6,873 nucleotides of DNA from Deltaproteobacteria bacterium (GTDB lineage: Bacteria; SAR324; NAC60-12). Location: positions 1 through 6,873 of the forward strand of contig PBZZ01000062.1 in NCBI GenBank assembly GCA_002730365.1, written 5' to 3'. The position numbers and the translations under genes are program-made. Each line of letters starts with the position of its first letter. Position 1 is the stretch's first letter. Under the pieces are notes generated by a model. The model saw only the letters and a list, made by a program, of their open reading frames with translations, had not been told where the DNA came from and did not search any database. This document shows, one piece after another, positions 1-5,924 of this stretch.

Positions 1-407
1 AGGCCAAGACCGATTGCTGCATAAGGTTGTAGGTGTGCAATTCCCATCGCCCAATCATATCCCAGGGAATAGGTTAGACTCAGGTTTCGGTATTCGACGA
101 TATGGTAATTTCCAGAAGTATCTCTGCCCTCCCCCTCAAACTCCAAGCTGAGTAAGTGCAATCCATCAAATAATCCTCCGTCAAATCCTCGATCCTGCCA
201 GAAAGCGATTTCGTTGTGAGTACCATCCATCTTTAGAGAAAGGTCCGAATTCTGAGCTTTGAAATCGGCAATAGCTGATCCGGTTGCAAACCAACTGAGA
301 GTCTTATCTTTGCCGCTTTCTTCTTTTTCTTCCTGCGCAAAAGCAATAGAAAATGGAAGCAGACAAACGGTAGCCAAGAGAAAGAATTTTTTTGAGTCGG
401 GCTTCAT
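1..407 (-). CDS. Exported protein, putative outer-membrane beta-barrel type (3' part outside window)
   Basis: This is the first 135 codons of a minus-strand gene that runs off the left edge. The ATG at 407-405 is the first possible start: an in-frame TGA lies three codons upstream. Residues 1-24 form a clear Sec signal peptide, with lysines at 2, 6 and 7, a hydrophobic core (FFLLATVCLLPF) and an AFA cleavage motif before Q25. The mature N-terminus is rich in Lys and Glu. After it come alternating polar and hydrophobic stretches with many Gly and aromatic residues (for example LHLLSLEFEGEG, then YHIVEYRNLSLTYSLGYDW), as expected for antiparallel strands of an outer-membrane barrel. No Shine-Dalgarno sits at normal spacing; an AGGGA lies about 20 nt upstream, inside the loop of a predicted hairpin. 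The export call is firm. The barrel call is an inference from composition, and no specific family is recognised. Confidence 0.75.
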   Translation of the reverse strand, partial: MKPDSKKFFLLATVCLLPFSIAFAQEEKEESGKDKTLSWFATGSAIADFKAQNSDLSLKMDGTHNEIAFWQDRGFDGGLFDGLHLLSLEFEGEGRDTSGNYHIVEYRNLSLTYSLGYDWAMGIAHLQPYAAIGLG

Positions 408-413
408 GGGCGT

Positions 414-443
414 AGTTCAGCGTGGGTCCCTGGTCGCTGAACT
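414..443 (-). promoter_or_regulatory. Perfect 9-bp inverted repeat in the leader of the exported-protein gene
   Basis: The arms AGTTCAGCG (414-422) and CGCTGAACT (435-443) are exact reverse complements separated by 12 nt. The structure ends 6 nt before the ATG at 407. In the minus-strand transcript it would form a hairpin whose loop carries AGGGA, the only ribosome-binding-like sequence near the start. It could control translation as an RNA hairpin or be an operator dyad in DNA. The symmetry is directly visible; the function is inferred. Confidence 0.45.
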
Positions 444-477
444 CCCTGTTCTAGAGCTGGGACTGAGTTGGGATAAA

Positions 478-505
478 AATTTAAAATAAAAGGCGATCTA
501 ACCAA
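478..505 (-). promoter_or_regulatory. Weak sigma70-like promoter candidate for the exported-protein gene
   Basis: On the minus strand, TTGGTT (505-500) and TAAATT (483-478) are separated by 16 bp, matching the -35 and -10 consensus at 3 and 4 of 6 positions. The surroundings are AT-rich and the leader to the ATG at 407 would be about 65 nt, containing the 414-443 hairpin. Other nearby AT-rich hexamers fit almost as well, so this is tentative. Confidence 0.22.
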
Positions 506-542
506 GCAAAGGCAACACCAAAAATAGTTTAAGTAGGAAAAG

Positions 543-560
543 TCGAGAGTTCTAACTCGA
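543..560 (-). terminator. Weak candidate terminator after the MATE gene
   Basis: The arms TCGAG (543-547) and CTCGA (556-560) enclose an 8-nt loop. Read on the minus strand, the hairpin starts 26 nt after the MATE stop codon and is followed by ACTTTTCC, a short T run. The 5-bp stem and short T tract make it a marginal intrinsic terminator, so readthrough into the exported-protein gene at 407 is possible. Confidence 0.3.
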
Positions 561-585
561 TGTATGGCTTTGGGGCCAATGATGA

Positions 586-1941
586 TTAGGGAATGACAGA
601 TTTTGGTGCTGGAACGTGTGACAGCAAATGAAAGCGCAGGCTATGCAGCACAGCCGCCACACTTAATCCCGCTATCAGACCGCCCCAGACACTAATCACC
701 CCCCACTCCCAGACAAATCCAAAGAGATAAGCCAACCCCATTCCCACAGGCCAATAAGAGAACAAATTGGTCAGCAGAGGAATGCGTGTGTCTTTTAGTC
801 CTCGCAAGGCGCTCATTGAGGATACTTGTAGACCATCGGAAAGCTGAAACAAGGCCGCCATCCAAAGGATGCTTATTGCTAAGTCAGTGACAGCATTATC
901 ACTAGTATAGAGCCCGATGATCGACTCTGGAAATAAAATGAAGATGCTGGCGGTCAGGCTCATGATACCAACGCAGACTCCAACTCCCAACCATCCTCGA
1001 AAACGCACTTCATCCCAGTTGTTTTGGCCAACTGCATTACCCACTCGTTGAGTGATCGCGGCTGAGATCCCCATGGGGATCATGAAGGTCAGTCCTGCTA
1101 CGTTAATAGAAATTTGGTGGGCGGCAAGGGCCGTTACACCAAACTTCCCCATCATTAGAGCTACCACGGTAAACATAAAGGTTTCTGCCCCAGAACTGAG
1201 CCCACTTGGAATGCCGATCCTCAAAATCTCTCGCCAATAGCTCCAGATGGGCCAATCAAAGCGGCTGAGAAAGCGAATAGTTGAACTTCGTTGACTAGAT
1301 TGAAGATAGATGAGTGCTCCAATCAGAATAACCCAGTGCGCAATGGTCGTTGTCCATCCCGCTCCTACAGCCCCCATTTTTGGGAAACCAAAATTGCCGA
1401 AGATCAGTGTGTAGTTGCCAACAATGTTGACAGCTAGGCCCAAAAGAGTCAGGTACATACAGGGCCGGGTGATACCAAGGCCATCGAGACTATGGCGGAT
1501 GGCCAGAAAGGCATAGGCTGCAGGGAATCCCCAGATAACTGCTTTCAAATAGCCATCGGTAATTCTGACAACCTCGGATTCATAGTCCATCCAGAGCAAC
1601 AAATTACTCAAATAAGGCAGCAACAGCATACTCAGCAAAGCCAACAGCATGCTGATCCAAATGCCTTGGCGAACACTGGGGCCAATTTTGTGGATACGAT
1701 CAGCCCCTTCAAGTTGAGCAACAATTGGGGTCAGGGCCACCATCACACCAATGCCTAGGCAAAAGATCGGATGGAACAGGGCACTTGCTGAGGCGACTGC
1801 TGCCAGTTCATTTGGGCCAGCATGCCCGGTCATCACGGTGTCGACAAACTGCATGGAGAGATTCAGTACTCCTGAGACTACGACGGGTAAGCCAATGCGC
1901 AGCAAAACTCTGCTTTCCTCAATGATAGGGGCAGCACTCAT
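586..1941 (-). CDS. MATE-family multidrug/sodium antiporter, NorM-like
   Basis: This encodes an inner-membrane exporter expected to extrude cationic drugs or metabolites in exchange for Na+ or H+. The 451-residue product has the family's usual length and about twelve hydrophobic segments. Landmarks numbered from the ATG at 1941: an Asp in TM1 (D34, in FVDTVMTG), E253 in GAETFMF, the AAHQISIN segment near 273-280, the AAITQRVGNAVG segment near 294-305, and D369 in FQLSDGLQ followed by ALRGLKDTR. The three acidic residues match, by motif context, the ion-coupling D36, E255 and D371 of Vibrio NorM. An upstream in-frame TTG at 1956 would add five residues, but neither start has a strong Shine-Dalgarno, so I prefer the ATG. 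The gene is divergent from cysteine synthase and lies in the same orientation as the exported-protein gene 178 bp downstream. The substrate cannot be told from sequence. Confidence 0.93.
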   Translation of the reverse strand: MSAAPIIEESRVLLRIGLPVVVSGVLNLSMQFVDTVMTGHAGPNELAAVASASALFHPIFCLGIGVMVALTPIVAQLEGADRIHKIGPSVRQGIWISMLLALLSMLLLPYLSNLLLWMDYESEVVRITDGYLKAVIWGFPAAYAFLAIRHSLDGLGITRPCMYLTLLGLAVNIVGNYTLIFGNFGFPKMGAVGAGWTTTIAHWVILIGALIYLQSSQRSSTIRFLSRFDWPIWSYWREILRIGIPSGLSSGAETFMFTVVALMMGKFGVTALAAHQISINVAGLTFMIPMGISAAITQRVGNAVGQNNWDEVRFRGWLGVGVCVGIMSLTASIFILFPESIIGLYTSDNAVTDLAISILWMAALFQLSDGLQVSSMSALRGLKDTRIPLLTNLFSYWPVGMGLAYLFGFVWEWGVISVWGGLIAGLSVAAVLHSLRFHLLSHVPAPKSVIP

Positions 1942-2193
1942 ACTTGCTTTCAACAAGCGAAATTTATTGATGAGAAAAAGTGAAGTTTGCGAAAAGCAGA
2001 AACAACATCGCTTTCAGGAAGAATTTCACGATGAAGTGAGCCTTTGGAAAGTCCAGCCAAATCCAGCTCTACTCTCTTAAAAATGTGGCTACTTTTTTAG
2101 AAGTGACCAAGAAATATGCTTGCGTCCCATTCGTCTTATTGTTACCAACTTGGCCTAATAAATCTTCATCACTTTTATTGAGAGGAGAATTTT
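1942..2193. other. Divergent intergenic region between the MATE and cysteine synthase genes
   Basis: These 252 bp must hold the start signals for both flanking genes. The cysteine synthase side ends in a strong ribosome-binding site, AGAGGAGA (2181-2188), five nucleotides before its ATG. The region is AT-rich and contains several -10-like hexamers (for example TATGCT near 2116 and TAATAA near 2156), but none has a convincing -35 partner at 16-18 bp. I find no perfect dyad, no riboswitch fold and no coding capacity. Confidence 0.4.
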
Positions 2194-3273
2194 ATGGCAA
2201 ATAATAATAAACGAATTACTAACGGCCAGGGACGGCTCTATGATTCAATTATTGACACGATAGGCAATACTCCCTGTATTCGAATCAACAAACTAGCTCC
2301 GGAAGGAGTGCGGCTCTATGTAAAAGTGGAAGCCTTCAATCCAGCTGCATCCGTTAAGGATCGCTTGGCGATCAGTATCATCGAAGAAGCCGAAAAACGG
2401 GGTGATTTGAAGCCAGGACAAACTGTGGTGGAAGCAACCAGCGGGAATACTGGGATTGGTCTTGCGATGGTGTGTGCGACTAAAGGCTATCCCTTGGTAG
2501 TGACAATGGCGGATAGCTTCTCCATTGAACGACGGAAGTTGATGCGTTTTCTTGGAGCAAAAGTTGTTCTTACACCGAGAGCGCAGAAAGGCTTCGGGAT
2601 GTATAAGAAAGCAGTGGAACTCGCAGAAGTTAACAGATGGTTCCTGGCGCACCAGTTTGAGACCAAGGACAACGCTGACATTCATGAAAACACAACGGCC
2701 CGTGAGATCATAGCTGATTTTGCTGGGGAGCGTTTGGACTATTGGGTCACTGGGTATGGCACCGGTGGAACGGTCACTGGTGTTGCTAGGGTACTGCGCA
2801 GGGAACGTCCAGAAACGAAGATCATCCTTAGTGAGCCGGCCAACGCTCAGATTGTTGGTAGTGAACACGTTCAACAACGTGATGCGGATGGCTCTCCTGC
2901 TGTGAGTCACCCTCACTTTGAGCCACATCCAATCCAGGGTTGGACACCAGACTTCATCCCACTGGTACTACAAGAATCAATCGATAATAAACTGTTTGAT
3001 GAATTGATTCCGGTTGCTGGGGCAGCAGGCATTGAATGGTCTCGTAAGCTAGCTGCCCAGGAAGGCATCTTCACTGGGATTTCAGGTGGCTCGTCCTTTG
3101 CGGTTGCCATTCAGATTGCACAGCAAGCAGAGCCTGGATCTGTCATTCTCTGCATGCTAGCGGATACCGGAGAACGGTACTTATCGTCTCCACTTTTTGA
3201 AGGGATCAGCGAGGATATGACAGAGGAAGAGGTTGCTCTTTCAAAGTCTACGCCTGGTTACCAGATGCCCTAA
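2194..3273 (+). CDS. Cysteine synthase (O-acetylserine sulfhydrylase-type PLP enzyme), long form
   Basis: This is a fold-type II PLP enzyme, predicted to make L-cysteine from O-acetylserine and sulfide in the cytoplasm. K55 in PAASVKDR is the Schiff-base lysine. TSGNTGIG (82-89) is the substrate-carboxylate loop. GTGGT (189-193) is the phosphate-binding loop. ISGGS (296-300) and DTGERYL (324-330) complete the PLP site, with T325 where Salmonella CysK has the Ser that contacts the pyridine nitrogen. At 359 residues it is longer than the usual 310-325. The extra length is an N-terminal extension of about 15 residues, a His/Pro-rich insertion at roughly 222-246 before the IQGW motif, and a longer C-terminus (EDMTEEEVALS). 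The start is fixed by AGAGGAGA five nucleotides upstream. Homologues of this long form are, from memory, annotated as cysteine synthase A. A cystathionine beta-synthase-type or other sulfhydrylase activity cannot be excluded. Confidence 0.9.
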   Translation: MANNNKRITNGQGRLYDSIIDTIGNTPCIRINKLAPEGVRLYVKVEAFNPAASVKDRLAISIIEEAEKRGDLKPGQTVVEATSGNTGIGLAMVCATKGYPLVVTMADSFSIERRKLMRFLGAKVVLTPRAQKGFGMYKKAVELAEVNRWFLAHQFETKDNADIHENTTAREIIADFAGERLDYWVTGYGTGGTVTGVARVLRRERPETKIILSEPANAQIVGSEHVQQRDADGSPAVSHPHFEPHPIQGWTPDFIPLVLQESIDNKLFDELIPVAGAAGIEWSRKLAAQEGIFTGISGGSSFAVAIQIAQQAEPGSVILCMLADTGERYLSSPLFEGISEDMTEEEVALSKSTPGYQMP

Positions 3274-3285
3274 GCTTGAGTGCGC

Positions 3286-3305
3286 TGCTGATTTTGAAAT
3301 CAGCA
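3286..3305 (+). terminator. 9-bp inverted repeat after cysteine synthase, possible terminator
   Basis: TGCTGATTT (3286-3294) and AAATCAGCA (3297-3305) are perfect complements with only two bases between them, so an RNA would form a stem of about 8 bp with a small loop, 13 nt after the stop codon. The location suits transcript termination or 3'-end protection. No clean T tract follows (TTGCTCTACC), so intrinsic termination is uncertain. Confidence 0.4.
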
Positions 3306-3421
3306 TTGCTCTACCATTCTTTGGGAGATAGGTTTGTTCTTTGCTCACTTGCCACAGAACTGAAATCCAAGGTTTCTGACGCAGTGCAATTCAACAATTT
3401 ATCCATTCAACAGGACACCTC

Positions 3422-3901
3422 ATGAAAAGGACAATCCTTGTTTTCCTTAGCTTTTGGCTGAGTACAATAGCTTGGGCCTTCAATCAGGCACACTTTGATC
3501 GGTTGATGCAGACCAAACGCTGCTTGGAATGTGACTTGGCAGACATGAATTTGAGAAATGAGAATCTGAAAGGTGCTGTGTTGGTTGATAGCAACCTTCA
3601 GCGTGCAAACCTGTGGGATGTAGATTTACAGATTGCTTTCCTGCAACGAGTCAATTTCCAGAGAGCATACCTTCAAGGTGCCAAGCTGATGGGTGCAGAC
3701 ATGCGGAGTGCTAGTTTCCAGGGTGCGGATCTGCGTGGAGCAAACCTAGAGAATGCTAATCTACAAGGTGCGAACTTTGATGGTGCTAATTTGGAGAAAG
3801 CGCAGTTGACAGGGGCTTTGATGCTGGGTGCCAAGCTTTGCAATACAGTTATGCCCGATGGTCATGTCGAATATAGTGGCTGTATACTTACAGGTCAGTA
3901 A
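3422..3901 (+). CDS. Secreted pentapeptide-repeat protein
   Basis: The 159-residue product starts with a Sec signal peptide (residues 1-19, positively charged KR, hydrophobic core, cleavage after AWA). From L39 to L139 a Leu/Phe/Met occupies every fifth position without a break, giving about 21 pentapeptides of the A(D/N)LXX type. This predicts a right-handed quadrilateral beta-helix of about five coils. A short cap (34-38) carries C34-x-x-C37. The C-terminus has C140 and C154 around MPDG, so disulfides are possible after export. AGGA (3412-3415) lies six bases before the ATG. The aldo/keto reductase begins 36 bp downstream on the same strand, so cotranscription is likely. The molecular role is unknown. 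Cytoplasmic relatives such as Qnr and MfpA mimic DNA and bind gyrase, but a periplasmic protein would not act there. The repeats and signal are seen; the localisation is inferred. Confidence 0.88.
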   Translation: MKRTILVFLSFWLSTIAWAFNQAHFDRLMQTKRCLECDLADMNLRNENLKGAVLVDSNLQRANLWDVDLQIAFLQRVNFQRAYLQGAKLMGADMRSASFQGADLRGANLENANLQGANFDGANLEKAQLTGALMLGAKLCNTVMPDGHVEYSGCILTGQ

Positions 3902-3937
3902 TCTGTCTCTGTAGTACCTTCCTGAGAGGAGTCAAAA

Positions 3938-4966
3938 ATGGAATATCGACCATTGGGCCGGACTGGCCTTTATGTTTCGACGATTTGCTTGGGAACTATG
4001 ACTTGGGGTGGTCGAGGTCGTTGGGAAGCGATTGGTCAAGTGGGCCAAGAAGCAGTCAATGAGCAACTCAAGTGTGCCGTCGAAGCTGGGGTGAATTTTA
4101 TTGATACGGCTAACGTCTACCATGAAGGCTGGAGTGAGGAACTACTGGGCCAGGCAATTCGAGATACGGGCATTCCTCGTGAAGACTTGGTGATTGCAAC
4201 CAAGGTTCGGGGACGCATGCGATCTGGTATCAATGGCATGGGGTTGACACGGGTTCATATTCACCATGAGGTGGATGCTTCCTTGCGAAGGTTGGGCTTA
4301 GATCATATTGATCTCTACCAAATTCATGGATTAGATCCACTGACGCCTATCGATGAGACCTTATGGTCTTTGGATGACTTGGTTCGTAGCGGCAAAGTGC
4401 GCTATATTGGGATTTCCAATCAGGCAGCTTGGCGCATTGCTAAAGCCAATGAGATTGCCAAAGCCAATCGCTGGAGCCGGTTTGAGTCGGTGCAAGCCTA
4501 CTACACTTTGGCGGGACGGGACCTGGACCGTGAAATTTTACCTATGTGCCGCGAAGAATCACTCGGAGTGATGGTCTGGAGTCCTCTCGCTGGAGGTTTG
4601 CTAAGTGGTAAGTTTGATAGAAACAGTGATGGTCCGGAAGGAGCCCGACGGACTAGTTTTGATTTCCCACCTGTGGATCGAGAGCGTGCGTTCAGCGTAG
4701 TGGATGCGATGCGACCAGTTGCTGAAGCCCATGGTTGTAGTGTAGCTCGCATTGCTCAGACTTGGTTGCTTCAACAACCGGGCATCACAAGCGTCATCAT
4801 TGGCGCCAAGACAATGGAGCAGCTTGAGGACAATTTACAGGCAGCCGATCTTACCCTGACCTCAGCAGAACTGGAAACTTTGGACTCTGCAAGTGCGCTC
4901 CCAGTTGAGTATCCCGCCTGGATGGAGGCCTTCCAAAATCGGGATCGTATGGTGCTTCCGGACTAG
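3938..4966 (+). CDS. Aldo/keto reductase, NADPH-dependent
   Basis: This 342-residue cytoplasmic oxidoreductase is predicted to have a (beta/alpha)8 barrel and to reduce aldehydes or ketones with NADPH. The catalytic tetrad is visible as D56 (FIDTANVY), Y61, K89 (ATKVRG) and H130 (YQIHG). The cofactor site shows as SN at 160-161 (YIGISNQ), SPLAGGLLSGKF (215-226) and the C-terminal IIGAKTMEQLEDN (287-299). The N-terminal YRPLGRTGLYVS is typical of the bacterial group that includes Tas and YajO. A loop after GTMTWGG (roughly 26-38) is longer than in minimal members but is, from memory, common in this subgroup. Translation starts from a strong GAGAGGAG (3924-3931) six bases upstream. The 36-bp gap to the pentapeptide-repeat gene has no terminator, suggesting an operon. 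The natural substrate is not identifiable. Confidence 0.93.
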   Translation: MEYRPLGRTGLYVSTICLGTMTWGGRGRWEAIGQVGQEAVNEQLKCAVEAGVNFIDTANVYHEGWSEELLGQAIRDTGIPREDLVIATKVRGRMRSGINGMGLTRVHIHHEVDASLRRLGLDHIDLYQIHGLDPLTPIDETLWSLDDLVRSGKVRYIGISNQAAWRIAKANEIAKANRWSRFESVQAYYTLAGRDLDREILPMCREESLGVMVWSPLAGGLLSGKFDRNSDGPEGARRTSFDFPPVDRERAFSVVDAMRPVAEAHGCSVARIAQTWLLQQPGITSVIIGAKTMEQLEDNLQAADLTLTSAELETLDSASALPVEYPAWMEAFQNRDRMVLPD

Positions 4967-5036
4967 AGCTGGTGCATTTAGTCACCTACTGCGTGTAGAC
5001 CCAAAAGGTTTGAGTCCGCACCTGTAGTATTATTCT
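4967..5036. other. Convergent intergenic region
   Basis: These 70 bp separate the 3' ends of the aldo/keto reductase (plus) and the 110-residue unknown gene (minus). Only short 4-bp complementary arms are visible (GGTG with CACC near 4971-4986, and CTAC with GTAG near 4986-4998), with no T tract. I see no convincing bidirectional terminator. Confidence 0.4.
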
Positions 5037-5369
5037 TCAGCCAAGTAGAGTCTTAATTAGTCCCTGCCAGCGAATCTTCCCATAAGGTAGTCCTATCAGT
5101 CGAGCCAACCAATTTGGTTGTTCCTCTGGAGACAGAGAGGCAATTTCTTGCTGAGCAATCGAGACCCGAATTGGTAGCCTTAGCACATCCAAGTTGATCG
5201 CCATTGTCTGGCGATGTTGCATCAGGAATCTCCAGGAAGGTTGGAGTTTACGAAGAGTGGCGAGCCGTGTGAACTGGAGGTGAATTCCAGACCCTTCGCC
5301 AACAAGAATCAACTGATCCTGTTCACTTCCTACGATTTCGACCCGGCCTTCAAACTCCAGACGACTCAT
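5037..5369 (-). CDS. Unknown protein of 110 residues, coupled to the preceding small gene
   Basis: I do not recognise a family. Its ATG (5369-5367) overlaps the TGA of the 67-residue gene as ATGA, and only a weak GAAG precedes it, so translation probably depends on reinitiation by the ribosome finishing the first gene. The first 35 residues (LEFEGRVEIV, QLILVGEG, IHLQFTRL) read as three beta strands. The middle is basic and rich in Trp, Arg and Gln. The C-terminus (NWLARLIGLPYGKIRWQGLIKTLL) looks amphipathic and could bind a partner or a membrane surface. There is no signal peptide and no obvious transmembrane segment. The overlap and the normal protein-like composition support a real gene. 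Function is unknown, and acting together with the 67-residue protein is an inference from coupling. Confidence 0.68.
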   Translation of the reverse strand: MSRLEFEGRVEIVGSEQDQLILVGEGSGIHLQFTRLATLRKLQPSWRFLMQHRQTMAINLDVLRLPIRVSIAQQEIASLSPEEQPNWLARLIGLPYGKIRWQGLIKTLLG

Positions 5370-5569
5370 TGCTTCACATCACGGGTGCGGATCTTCAGAA
5401 TTCCATTGATCTTCCAGTGCCCGTGCTCCGCATCTTGACCTACTCCACTGGGTGCCCAGACTTCCATGTTCTCAAATTCATAGGTGATTTCTGCGTTGCG
5501 ACCGGTCAACTTGTCGTAGAGATCGATTGCTAGTTCTGCCCAAGATTGTGTGTGCTTTGCTTCTGCCAT
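5366..5569 (-). CDS. Unknown small acidic protein of 67 residues
   Basis: I do not recognise this protein. The start is well supported: AAGGAG lies four bases before the ATG at 5569-5567. The chain opens with a probable amphipathic helix (SWAELAIDLYDKLTG, 9-23). Alternating beta-like segments follow: EITYEFENMEVWAP (27-40), then a Gly/Asp/His-rich loop with H49 and H51 near W52, and KINGILKIRTR (53-63). This suggests a small alpha plus beta domain. It has no signal peptide or membrane segment. It is the first gene of a two-gene unit, its TGA overlapping the next ATG by four bases. A TTGAAG/TATCAT promoter lies about 110 bp upstream, and the divergent neighbour is a fatty acid desaturase. The strong ribosome-binding site, overlap and promoter make a real gene very likely. 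A role in lipid or envelope biology would be a guess from the neighbour alone. Confidence 0.78.
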   Translation of the reverse strand: MAEAKHTQSWAELAIDLYDKLTGRNAEITYEFENMEVWAPSGVGQDAEHGHWKINGILKIRTRDVKQ

Positions 5570-5573
5570 GACG

Positions 5574-5579
5574 CTCCTT
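5574..5579 (-). promoter_or_regulatory. Strong ribosome-binding site for the 67-residue gene
   Basis: AAGGAG on the minus strand, four bases before the ATG at 5569, is a near-perfect anti-16S match. It fixes the start of this small gene and is the main argument that it is translated. Confidence 0.75.
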
Positions 5580-5680
5580 GCGTTGAGGTGACTAGGTTTG
5601 GGTCATCGAAGGCCAAAATTGCTGGATTCATGCGATGTACCAGTTCTGCTGCGTTAGAGTACGGAACAGTTTTCAAAAAA

Positions 5681-5709
5681 ATGATAGCGACCAAGATATT
5701 TTTCTTCAA
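5681..5709 (-). promoter_or_regulatory. Sigma70-like promoter for the small-gene pair
   Basis: On the minus strand, TTGAAG (5709-5704) and TATCAT (5686-5681) match the -35 at 4 of 6 and the -10 at 5 of 6, with the optimal 17-bp spacer. Transcription would start near 5674, leaving a leader of about 105 nt before the ATG at 5569. It is the best promoter match I found in the window. Confidence 0.45.
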
Positions 5710-5833
5710 TCTTTAAGGGATACAAGGTCTTCAGAAATAAGACGAATTACTTTCTCCGAAAGAAATTTGAAACTCCTAGGTAGTAGGAAACACATTGATT
5801 TTTCATTCTTTTATCCTAGCTACCCTCTGTAGA

Positions 5834-5862
5834 TTTTCAGAATTTATCTTGTTCTCTGAAAA
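5834..5862. promoter_or_regulatory. Perfect dyad TTTTCAGA-N13-TCTGAAAA, candidate operator
   Basis: The arms at 5834-5841 and 5855-5862 are exact reverse complements, with centres 21 bp apart, or about two helical turns. That is the geometry of a site for a dimeric regulator. The spacer contains the TTGTTC -35 candidate of the desaturase promoter, so occupancy would be expected to block transcription. An RNA hairpin is less likely because the dyad would lie upstream of the inferred start site. Confidence 0.4.
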
Positions 5863-5878
5863 ACGATCAGACTACACT
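5849..5878 (+). promoter_or_regulatory. Weak promoter candidate for the desaturase gene
   Basis: TTGTTC (5849-5854) and TACACT (5873-5878) are 18 bp apart, matching the consensus at 3 and 4 of 6 positions. The start would be near 5885, giving a leader of about 40 nt. An alternative, TTGATT (5795-5800) with TAGCTA (5817-5822) at 16 bp, is comparable in quality. Confidence 0.27.
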
Positions 5879-5924
5879 CACCCAAAATAATTTCTCTACA
5901 ATCTCTGTCTCATCTTCAATATTT

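Larger units (their letters stand above)
5570..5924. other. 355-bp AT-rich divergent intergenic region
   Basis: No gene is supported here. An open frame on the plus strand (5635-5832) lacks a ribosome-binding site and has unconvincing composition. From about 5670 rightward the DNA is visibly more AT-rich than the genes around it. It contains a promoter candidate for the minus-strand gene pair (5681-5709), a perfect 8-bp dyad (5834-5862), a promoter candidate for the desaturase (5849-5878) and smaller symmetric elements: GTCTT/AAGAC (5727-5731 and 5739-5743) and CTTTC/GAAAG (5750-5754 and 5758-5762). The pattern fits a control region shared by two divergent units. Confidence 0.5.

Noticed and set aside
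259..489. 76-codon plus-strand frame opposite the exported-protein gene
   Set aside because: It is antisense to a signal peptide with clear coding character and has no domain or initiation signal.
1942..1956. TTG start at 1956 for the MATE gene
   Set aside because: It adds five residues with no ribosome-binding site. The ATG at 1941 starts a family-typical N-terminus and is preferred, though the call is not certain.
1751..2080. 109-codon plus-strand frame spanning the MATE 5' end and intergenic region
   Set aside because: Most of it is antisense to the MATE N-terminal coding region, there is no ribosome-binding site, and the composition is not protein-like.
2293..2928. 211-codon open frame on the minus strand inside cysteine synthase
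   Set aside because: It lies entirely antisense to a well-supported enzyme gene. Its product is rich in Cys, His, Ser and Arg with no recognisable domain, typical of a chance frame opposite a coding strand.
5037..5569. Toxin-antitoxin interpretation of the small overlapping gene pair
   Set aside because: Size and overlap fit superficially, but neither protein shows a DNA-binding antitoxin motif or a recognisable toxin fold, and no palindromic operator lies directly at the first gene's start.
5635..5832. 65-codon plus-strand frame in the divergent intergenic region
   Set aside because: No ribosome-binding site precedes its ATG, the sequence is AT-rich promoter-like DNA, and the frame overlaps the promoter of the minus-strand pair.
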